A stretch of DNA of 64,000 nt, taken from contig CBDEUC010000003.1 in NCBI GenBank assembly GCA_965243105.1, forward strand, positions 248,001 through 312,000, given 5' to 3'. A program made the position numbers and the translations under genes. The notes below the pieces were generated by a model, which ran no database searches, was not told where the DNA came from, and saw only the letters and a program-made list of their open reading frames with translations. Shown one piece after another: positions 24,114 to 30,354 of this stretch. How positions within the stretch are numbered: the stretch's first letter is position 1; every line of letters begins with the position of its first letter. The DNA is from WLWS01 sp965243105. Its GTDB lineage: Bacteria > Pseudomonadota > Gammaproteobacteria > Eutrophobiales > Eutrophobiaceae.

Positions 24114-25397
24114 CTATGTGGAAAGATAATCTTCCAGTACTTTGTGAAAATGCCTGATACGTAATTCCTGGTCGCCGATCCAGAGTCCTTCAAAACCCTC
24201 GGAGTTCATACCTCTTTGCACCCCGGGCAGGTTTTCAGCGTCCTGGCGTATTACCAGGTGAGTTTTCTTTTCACCATGTATAAAACTATCGTGTTCAGGC
24301 CTTTCTTCCGGCCACTCCTCGTCATCGGGCACAAGCTCAAACATCCAGAAATCAAAAAACATCTTGTTAGGGTTATCCGGATGTGGCCGTTGCCTAAAAA
24401 CCCAGAGATCATCAGCATGCACGTTCATGGTGATGTTAGGGAAAACCAGGTAATGATAGTCGTCAGTGAGCTGCTCATCATGAAGCCGTGAATAGTCACG
24501 CCCTATTTCCGGGCCCTGTTTTCGCTTCCAGGCCTGCAGGTCCTTTCTTACGTCCTTTGGTTTACCCTCATAATCGGCAGGTTCCATGCCGACTTCTGTC
24601 ATCATCTGCCGCATACCGGGGGGAATATCCGGGGGCATGCGCACCCGCGGACTCAGGGTAGCAAAATGGATAAGGTAACGACTGTGCTTGTCATAACAGT
24701 CAATTTGAATGTTCTTGTCATCGAGGTGATAAAGCAGCTGCGGATGGATGCCCTGTACATGATAGCTCTCGTTGAAAGCATCCACCGAGGTCTTCCAGTT
24801 GCAGTCCCACTCGATAGTGACATCTTCCTTTAGCGCCATTTTTTCAAAATTATAGGGCTCAAGATGGTCCGGTATCATGTCGAGGTAATCGCGCAGGGGT
24901 TCTGCTTCCGTGTCCATGTTAAACCAGACAAAACCACCCCAGGTGTCGCAGGGAATCTCTTTCAAACCAGAGCAGGGTTTCCCTTGAGGAAAGGTTTCTT
25001 CGTCAGGAATGAGCTTGAAACTGCCATCCAGGTTATATTCCCAGTTGTGATACGCGCACTGGAAGGATTCGGCTGTTCCCATGCCCGCCGGCCGCAGGCG
25101 ATTTCCACGGTGCTGACAAACGTTAAAGAAAGCCCGGACCGAACTGTCCTCCTGTCGCACGAGTAGAATAGACTCCGGTCCGATTTCCGTAACAACGTAA
25201 TCACCCGGTTCTTTCAAATCAATCTCGAGAGCCCCCAGCAACCATACCCTGGTCCACATGTGTTTCCATTCACGTTCCATGTACTCTTTCGAGACATAAC
25301 GCTCTTTTGGAATCATGTCATGGCCCAGTTCAGGCGTAGGCATTTTCTCCAGCGGTGTCTTGCTGATCGAAACTACCTTGTCCTTGCTGGTTGCCAT
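24114..25397 (-). CDS. Rieske ring-hydroxylating oxygenase, alpha subunit
   Basis: 427 residues. Rieske ligands are Cys94/His96 (CQHRGN) and Cys114/His117 (CAYHNW). The iron site SVDAFNESYHVQGIHPQ supplies His213 and His218, with Glu210 in the bridging position. It most resembles the oxygenase at 619-1983 (same spacing, same HPQ end), so the two probably act on related substrates. It is the second gene of the operon that starts at 26176 and ends with the E2 gene, with short gaps of 17 and 23 bases on either side. Substrate unknown. Confidence 0.93.
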   Translation of the reverse strand: MATSKDKVVSISKTPLEKMPTPELGHDMIPKERYVSKEYMEREWKHMWTRVWLLGALEIDLKEPGDYVVTEIGPESILLVRQEDSSVRAFFNVCQHRGNRLRPAGMGTAESFQCAYHNWEYNLDGSFKLIPDEETFPQGKPCSGLKEIPCDTWGGFVWFNMDTEAEPLRDYLDMIPDHLEPYNFEKMALKEDVTIEWDCNWKTSVDAFNESYHVQGIHPQLLYHLDDKNIQIDCYDKHSRYLIHFATLSPRVRMPPDIPPGMRQMMTEVGMEPADYEGKPKDVRKDLQAWKRKQGPEIGRDYSRLHDEQLTDDYHYLVFPNITMNVHADDLWVFRQRPHPDNPNKMFFDFWMFELVPDDEEWPEERPEHDSFIHGEKKTHLVIRQDAENLPGVQRGMNSEGFEGLWIGDQELRIRHFHKVLEDYLST

Positions 25398-25414
25398 GTC
25401 GAGTCCGGCCGGCT

Positions 25415-26176
25415 TTAGAACTGCACGCGGTTGGTGTAACCGTTATCGACAACAAGGTTCACACCGTTGATAGCACTTGCCGCCGGGCTTGAAATAAATG
25501 CCACGGAGCGGGCGATCTCCTCGGGTGTGGTCATACGTCCAACCGGGATTTGCCTGAGCGTGCGTTCGTAAAACTTTTCGTTACTTGTCTTGATCATCTC
25601 CCAGGACCCGCCTTCAAAGTACACTGGCCCAGGGCAAACGCTATTTACGCGGATCTCGTGCTTTCCAACAAACTGGCTCAGCTGTTTCACGTAATTGATC
25701 AAGGCAGCCTTCATGGCGTTATAGGCCATTGGCCCGCCAAAGGTCTCGACAGCATTGGTAGATGAGATGACGGTAATCGCCCCACCACCGTTTTCTTCCA
25801 TCTGCGGCAACAGGATTTCACAGGCACGTACCGTATGAAGGACATCAATTTCAAAACTTCGCCACCAGTTACGCTCGGAATCCATCCCCGCACCGCCACT
25901 CACATTGGCGACAAAAATGTCTACGCCACCAAGTTCGCTGGCGGTTTCCTCAACCCAGGTGTTGTACTCGTCCTTATCCCTGACATTAACCGCCCGACCC
26001 AGGGCCCGCACACCGCGGTCTTCCAGGGCTTCTATGGTCTCGTTCACTGCCTCCTCGTCCCGTGCACAAAATCCCACGTCCACTTTTTCTTTTGCGAACA
26101 ATTCGGCGATTGCCCGTCCGATCCCTCGCGTTGCACCGGTAATCAGTGCCTTTTTACCTTTCAGCCCCAGGTCCAT
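25415..26176 (-). CDS. SDR-family oxidoreductase
   Basis: 253 residues, a classical SDR: GATRGIGRAIA (residues 15-25), NVSGGAG at the usual NNAG site, catalytic Ser in VISSTNA, and YNAMK carrying Tyr/Lys. The C-terminal region VNLVVDNGYTNRVQF completes the cofactor-domain fold. It probably oxidises a cis-diol or secondary alcohol or reduces a ketone. It is the first gene of the operon SDR-Rieske-E1alpha-E1beta-E2, with a 24-bp palindrome about 110 bases upstream. Confidence 0.91.
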   Translation of the reverse strand: MDLGLKGKKALITGATRGIGRAIAELFAKEKVDVGFCARDEEAVNETIEALEDRGVRALGRAVNVRDKDEYNTWVEETASELGGVDIFVANVSGGAGMDSERNWWRSFEIDVLHTVRACEILLPQMEENGGGAITVISSTNAVETFGGPMAYNAMKAALINYVKQLSQFVGKHEIRVNSVCPGPVYFEGGSWEMIKTSNEKFYERTLRQIPVGRMTTPEEIARSVAFISSPAASAINGVNLVVDNGYTNRVQF

Positions 26177-26286
26177 AGTTGTATAACCTCAGTTTTGTTC
26201 TTTGATATTGTTGAAATATACGGCGATGTCGCCCCGAATGCCGACCCGCCACATTATCGGCAGTTATTATAATCGCCCCTAAAAAT

Positions 26287-26310
26287 AAAAAACAGTCGCG
26301 ACTGTTTTTT
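26287..26310. promoter_or_regulatory. 24-bp perfect palindrome upstream of the SDR-Rieske-E1-E2 operon
   Basis: The core ACAGTCGCGACTGT is flanked by matching A6 and T6 runs, making 24 self-complementary bases. It lies in the 221-base gap between the operon's first start (26176) and the end of the next SDR gene. The half-site AACAGTC resembles AACAATC of the repeat at 7467-7496. A TetR-type operator is most likely; a TetR gene lies 1 kb away at 27347. The stem is too short and loop-less for a good terminator. Confidence 0.6.
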
Positions 26311-26397
26311 TCTTAACCCTTTATGAAAGCAAGTACTAGATAATAATTATCCTTTTATTTCAATATTTTAGTAATTCTTGCGCGGCTGTCGCCGGTG

Positions 26398-27150
26398 CTA
26401 CTGTATAGACAGGGCGTTATCTATCACGAGCTCTTCGCCATTCATGAACCGCGATTCCTCGCTCGCCAGGAACAGCACGAGGTTGGCAATATCTTCTGCC
26501 GTACCCACTCCGACAGGATCGTCAGCTCCCGGCGGTTCCAGGCCGAGGATCTCGTTGGCCTTTGCAATCATGGGAGTGTCCATCGAGCTGGCATGGATAG
26601 AGTTACAGCGAATATTGTACCTGTTCATCTGGCAATGTACCGCGATGGACTTGGTCATTGACCTTACCGCACCCTTGGCGGCGGTGTAGGCGAAAAACAC
26701 CGGGTAACCCAGGTGGGAAGCAATCGATGACATGTTAATAATGGAACCACCACCACTCTTTTGCATCAGGGGAATGGCTGCACGGCATCCCAGGAAAACG
26801 CTTTCTGACATGACTGCATTGGCCTGCCTGAACTGTTCCAGCGTGGTGCTTTCCGGTGTGGCTACTATCACTATGCCCGCATTGTTAACCAGCACGTTCA
26901 GTGCACCATACTGTTTTTCCGTCAGCTCGATAATCTCTGCCCAGCGATCTTCATCCGTCACATCCTGCTGAAAAAAACAGGCGTCGCCTCCCAGTTCATC
27001 CCGTATGTGAGCCGCGACGCTTTCACCATCGGGATTGAGATCTGTCAATACGACCTTTGCTCCTTCCTGGGCCAGCAATATTGCGTCTGCCTTGCCCAGG
27101 CCGGAAGCCGCTCCTGTTACCAGTGCTACTTTACCCGCTACTCTTCCCAC
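26398..27150 (-). CDS. SDR-family oxidoreductase
   Basis: 250 residues, a classical SDR: TGAASGLGKADAI (residues 13-25), NNAGIV, Ser in MSSIAS, and YTAAK with the catalytic Tyr/Lys. The end GEELVIDNALSIQ is typical of 3-oxoacyl or cyclohexanol-type dehydrogenases. It diverges from the TetR gene at 27347 across a 196-base gap with a 23-bp inverted repeat, which suggests regulation by that TetR protein. It is not tightly linked to the following operon (221-base gap). Confidence 0.9.
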   Translation of the reverse strand: MGRVAGKVALVTGAASGLGKADAILLAQEGAKVVLTDLNPDGESVAAHIRDELGGDACFFQQDVTDEDRWAEIIELTEKQYGALNVLVNNAGIVIVATPESTTLEQFRQANAVMSESVFLGCRAAIPLMQKSGGGSIINMSSIASHLGYPVFFAYTAAKGAVRSMTKSIAVHCQMNRYNIRCNSIHASSMDTPMIAKANEILGLEPPGADDPVGVGTAEDIANLVLFLASEESRFMNGEELVIDNALSIQ

Positions 27151-27228
27151 GCCAGTATCCCCTTCAGCTTTTTACGTTGTGATACAACTTTGAATGAAAC
27201 CCGAAACCATCGATTATCCTGAATATTG

Positions 27229-27251
27229 CTTGTGATGTTGAAATTCACAAG
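27229..27251. promoter_or_regulatory. Inverted repeat in the SDR/TetR divergent promoter
   Basis: CTTGTGA and TCACAAG flank a 9-base spacer, followed at once by a TATAAA-like -10 box (27253-27258). A second palindrome, GTAAAT-AA-ATTTAC, is at 27284-27297. Both sit between the divergent SDR and TetR genes and are good candidates for autoregulatory sites. No experimental support is available. Confidence 0.45.
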
Positions 27252-27346
27252 GTATAAAGACATTAGTGTTATTTGATTGAATTGTAAATAAATTTACTTA
27301 TTCCAATCGATGTCACCTGTAAATTTTCATACCACACCACGAAGCC

Positions 27347-28015
27347 ATGGCGACTGTCGACAATCCCAAAAAAGCTGATCCTGTCCCCAGGGGGCCCGGT
27401 GATGCCGGTTGGCAGGCACACAAGAGTTCGACAACGCGCGATCAGATCCTTGACGCAGCCATACGCTGTATTGTGGAACTTGGTTATGCCAATACTACGA
27501 CGACAAAAATAGCTGAGAAGGCTGGGCTTTCCCGGGGCGCGACCCTGCACCACTTTCCATCGCGTATGGATATCATTCGCGCAGCCGTGGATTACCTGCA
27601 CCAGAAACGATTACGAGCCTTCAAAAATTCCGTTGCCAATATTCCTGCCAATGTTGACCGGGTCAAGATGGCCGTGGAGTTTTACTGGGCCCATGTTACC
27701 CATCCCATGTACGTGGCTTTTTTTGAGTTATCAGTGGCCGCGCGCTATGACAGGGAATTGCGGGACATACTGAAGCCGGCGCAACTGGCTTTTGATGAGG
27801 AGTGGTACAGCACCGCCCAGGAGCTTTACCCGGAATGGCAGACCGACAAGGAAGCCTTTGATCTCGCCCTTAACCTCTCACAGCATCTCATGGAAGGCAT
27901 GGCCATTAGCTACCTCACCCATGCAAGGGAAAACAAGAAAGAAGACCTGCTTGAATACCTGGAAAACAGTATTCGAGCGCTGACACCAGATTTACCTGTC
28001 AACAAATCCAGCTAA
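27347..28015 (+). CDS. TetR-family transcriptional regulator
   Basis: 222 residues. The N-terminal helix-turn-helix (about 28-75) reads TRDQILDAAIRCIVELGYANTT then TTKIAEKAGLSRGATLHHFPSRMDII, which is diagnostic of TetR repressors. The ligand-binding C-domain is helical with no recognisable substrate class; ligands in such islands are usually CoA esters or the substrate itself. It is divergent from an SDR and its stop overlaps that of the convergent MaoC gene. It is the only regulator in the catabolic island, so it probably controls several operons there (inference). Confidence 0.93.
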   Translation: MATVDNPKKADPVPRGPGDAGWQAHKSSTTRDQILDAAIRCIVELGYANTTTTKIAEKAGLSRGATLHHFPSRMDIIRAAVDYLHQKRLRAFKNSVANIPANVDRVKMAVEFYWAHVTHPMYVAFFELSVAARYDRELRDILKPAQLAFDEEWYSTAQELYPEWQTDKEAFDLALNLSQHLMEGMAISYLTHARENKKEDLLEYLENSIRALTPDLPVNKSS

Positions 28016-28491
28016 CGCTGGTAAGTTTTCCTCTCGGCATTTTCCGGGGCATCGCGTCGCTCAACCAGGTTTGTACTGATACATGACCATACTGTCTCAT
28101 CATCCTGGTTAACCAGTGTATAAAGAGTTTTTAGCACACCGCGTGTCGGATCAGAATTTGAAATTCTCTTTTCAATTATTTTCGAGCGCGCGACAACTGT
28201 GTCACCGGCTCGCAGTGCTGTGGAAAATCGAACATCATCCCAGGCAACACCGCAGATCCACGCAATGTCCTCGGCAATTTCATGATCAAGGACTCGCCAG
28301 ATTGCCATGACCTGGATCCCTGATGCGATAACTTCCCCAAACCGGGATTGCCTGGCTGCCTCGTCATCTGCGTGAAAATACTGCGGATCATAGCGACCGG
28401 CAAAATCGAGAATTTCTTCCTTGCTAATGGTCTTTTGAGAAGACTCTTCGATACCCCCAACAGATAAATCTTCGTAGAAACGCCTGTTCAT
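28012..28491 (-). CDS. MaoC-like hot-dog fold dehydratase
   Basis: 159 residues of the MaoC/R-specific enoyl-CoA hydratase family. The catalytic hydratase motif is AGRYDPQYFHADDEAA (Asp/His about residues 34-40) with FGEVIASGIQVMAIW following, the usual hydratase-2 layout. The single hot-dog domain suggests a dimer. It would add water across an enoyl-CoA double bond, fitting with the acyl-CoA dehydrogenase and thiolase of this island. Its stop overlaps the TetR stop. Confidence 0.88.
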   Translation of the reverse strand: MNRRFYEDLSVGGIEESSQKTISKEEILDFAGRYDPQYFHADDEAARQSRFGEVIASGIQVMAIWRVLDHEIAEDIAWICGVAWDDVRFSTALRAGDTVVARSKIIEKRISNSDPTRGVLKTLYTLVNQDDETVWSCISTNLVERRDAPENAERKTYQR

Positions 28492-28519
28492 CCTTAATAG
28501 TTTGCCGTAGCTAAAAACA

Positions 28520-28546
28520 AAAAACCCGTCTTTATGACGGGTTTTT
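28520..28546 (-). terminator. Rho-independent terminator
   Basis: An 11-bp stem (AAAAACCCGTC paired with GACGGGTTTTT) with a 5-base loop, flanked on the minus strand by a T-rich run. It lies 33 bases after the PEP-CTERM gene stop on the minus strand and before the MaoC gene, so it ends the PEP-CTERM transcript and insulates MaoC. Confidence 0.85.
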
Positions 28547-28578
28547 CAAGAACACTTATATTTTTCGCCGGCGCAACG

Positions 28579-29241
28579 TCATGACCTGCGGCGCCTGCTG
28601 AAAGACATACCAAGTAGTGCCAGCCCCATTAACCCAAGGCTGGTAGGCTCCGGAACATGGGTCGTGAAAGACAGGTTCAGATCCCAGTGAGCCGTGGTGC
28701 TTTCGTCGATGCCATCATGCTGTATCCAGGCCGAGCCACCGAGTTCATTTGGATTCTTGGCATTCGCGCCAAGACCATATTGAAAACCATAATCGCCACA
28801 TTCATCGCAAGTGCGAATACCCGTGTAGGTAACCCCGTCAAGAATGATGTCACCATCTATGCCGAAGAAAAAATCCATGTCGGCGGCGGAATAGGCTGCA
28901 CCGCCTTCGCGCTTGTAATCACCACCGCTCGTGAGGTCACCCTGCCAGTCGAAAAAACTAAGGTCGATAGTACCTGTTTTGCTGCCGCCGGTTTCTGTAA
29001 GACTGCCAACAAGCGTACCGGTTATACCTCCAAGACGACCTCCATCCATAACTGTGAAAACAGCATCGATGGTCCATCGTGTGGGAATGGAATTACCCTG
29101 GTGGTCCGTACCAAATGTGTAAAGTCCGTGTAAGGCACTGCCACCGTTATAGTTGTGTACATCATACTGGGCAATGATGGTTGCCTGGGCCGAGTACACA
29201 CCCATCAGCAACAGAAATGCACCGCATACAATCTTTTTCAT
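28579..29241 (-). CDS. PEP-CTERM sorting-domain secreted protein
   Basis: 220 residues from ATG 29241, with GGGATAGGA just upstream; an earlier in-frame ATG at 29292 would place the signal peptide internally. The N-terminal signal peptide ends near YSAQA. The C-terminus shows the tripartite PEP-CTERM signal: VPEPTSLGLMGLALLG, a transmembrane helix, then SFSRRRRS. Such proteins are cut and anchored by exosortase, usually with exopolysaccharide. The mature part is Gly/Asp-rich with a four-Cys pair region (RTCDECGDYG). A -24/-12 promoter and a TGTAA-N7-TTACA palindrome lie upstream. The specific function is not recognised. Confidence 0.93.
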   Translation of the reverse strand: MKKIVCGAFLLLMGVYSAQATIIAQYDVHNYNGGSALHGLYTFGTDHQGNSIPTRWTIDAVFTVMDGGRLGGITGTLVGSLTETGGSKTGTIDLSFFDWQGDLTSGGDYKREGGAAYSAADMDFFFGIDGDIILDGVTYTGIRTCDECGDYGFQYGLGANAKNPNELGGSAWIQHDGIDESTTAHWDLNLSFTTHVPEPTSLGLMGLALLGMSFSRRRRS

Positions 29242-29292
29242 TTTTCCTATCCCTCTTCCCATTAATAGAGCATTTAATAAAGCACTTGGCAT

Positions 29293-29307
29293 GCGAGTTT
29301 TATGCCA
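29293..29307 (-). promoter_or_regulatory. Sigma-54 (-24/-12) promoter for the PEP-CTERM gene
   Basis: On the minus strand TGGCATAAAACTCGC places GG and GC at the exact -24/-12 spacing of RpoN promoters (consensus TGGCAY-N5-TTGC), with one mismatch. A start would fall about 40 bases before the ATG at 29241. The promoter of the second PEP-CTERM gene (41149) has the same form. Confidence 0.7.
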
Positions 29308-29564
29308 TATTTTTTATTTATAAATAACAGTAGCTTAGCTACATGCCAAAAATAGAATTGTAAAGAAACTCGACAGCAGAAAGGCAAATTAACCAGGTTG
29401 CGGGCCAGCAAAAGTTAAAAACCCATAAGAATTTCAGGTAGATAGCGCTCTCACGTAAACTCGTAAGGGATTGTAAGGAAAGCTTACAATAAGTATCACC
29501 TGGGGGCGCTTATCGTGCTGCGTATCTTATCTGCGTCCGGCTGATTTCCGCCTGTGCTTACAGG
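29308..29564. other. Long upstream region of the PEP-CTERM gene
   Basis: The gap between the sulfotransferase stop and the PEP-CTERM start has no coding region. Besides the promoter and palindrome listed separately, it carries a second TGGCATGTAGCTAAGC-like sequence (near 29332-29348, minus strand) whose GG-GC spacing is one base too long for sigma-54. The remainder is AT-rich. Confidence 0.4.
29472..29488. promoter_or_regulatory. TGTAA-N7-TTACA palindrome (probable enhancer-binding-protein site)
   Basis: TGTAAGGAAAGCTTACA is a 17-bp inverted repeat 165 bases upstream of the -24/-12 promoter, a normal distance for a sigma-54 activator site. The same TGTAA-N7-TTACA pattern occurs at 41071-41087 before the other PEP-CTERM gene. 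Extra GTAAG half-sites precede it (29456-29468). The activator would be a PrsR-type response regulator by analogy with other PEP-CTERM systems. Confidence 0.65.
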
Positions 29565-30341
29565 CTACCGTTCTCCTGCCATAACCAGGCGATGATTACG
29601 GAGGTGCTCGTAGTGAGGAAGGAAAGTTTCATACAGGCGCTGAAGTTTTGCCGGCAATTCCTCGATATCAACATGCCGGACCGCCTGTGGTTTTAGCCCA
29701 TCAGATTTTTTTAATGTGTCATGCCAGATGCTGCTGTTGCTGTCATACCAGAGTACTTCCTTGCGTTCCCCCGGTTTCCAGCTCAGGGCTTCCCGAATAA
29801 ATGGAATACCAATCGCATCACAATAAGCCTCGACAAGTGCTTCGGGATCCTGAAGAAGATCATCACTGTCGATAACCACCGGGGCTTTACCCTCACGCTG
29901 GCACAGGAGGTCAAATAATCGACGCTGCTCGTCAAAGCCAATCTCGTTTCGCTCAAAACCTTCTAGATTGCCGGAAATTTCCCAGCTGCGTTGCAAGGAA
30001 TACAAAACCTTTGCCGGATCACGAATGAGAAAACTGTGAACAAATGTATCCAGGAAATCGTCATCCCAGTTGCCTTCGGTAAAAGGCGGCATATCCTTGA
30101 TAAAGACGGGACCACTCTCGGCCATATCTTTTATTTTCTGGTAAACGCTGTTAAACGTAAGTCCCGGTGTTCTCGGGCTATCAGCAGTTAACCTGGGCGC
30201 CTTTGCATCTTCGCCGCGATACCATGCTTCACCAAAAGGTTCGTGAAGACATTGCATGTCTCCACGCATACGCATCATCCATTCAAATGCTGTCGATGTT
30301 GAACGTGGCGTAGCCCAGAGTATGTAGATTGGATGTCTCAT
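29565..30341 (-). CDS. Sulfotransferase-family protein
   Basis: 258 residues of the PAPS-dependent sulfotransferase fold. The 5'-phosphosulfate-binding loop appears at the start as ILWATPRSTSTAFEWMM, and the 3'-phosphate-binding segment is FLIRDPAKVLYSLQRSW. It would place sulfate on a small-molecule hydroxyl or amine, although homologues are often mis-named aminotransferases. It follows the DMGDH-like gene by 13 bases, so both are in one operon; the functional link between demethylation and sulfation is unclear. Substrate unknown. Confidence 0.86.
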   Translation of the reverse strand: MRHPIYILWATPRSTSTAFEWMMRMRGDMQCLHEPFGEAWYRGEDAKAPRLTADSPRTPGLTFNSVYQKIKDMAESGPVFIKDMPPFTEGNWDDDFLDTFVHSFLIRDPAKVLYSLQRSWEISGNLEGFERNEIGFDEQRRLFDLLCQREGKAPVVIDSDDLLQDPEALVEAYCDAIGIPFIREALSWKPGERKEVLWYDSNSSIWHDTLKKSDGLKPQAVRHVDIEELPAKLQRLYETFLPHYEHLRNHRLVMAGER

Positions 30342-30354
30342 TTATTGAGTTCAC

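Noticed and set aside
26287..26310. 24-bp palindrome as rho-independent terminator of the 26398-27150 SDR
   Set aside because: The hairpin would have only a short stem with a tiny loop, and the sequence fits a dimeric operator better; partial termination cannot be excluded.
29332..29348. Second sigma-54-like sequence before the first PEP-CTERM gene
   Set aside because: TGGCATGTAGCTAAGC has the GG and GC one base too far apart, so the promoter at 29293-29307 is preferred.
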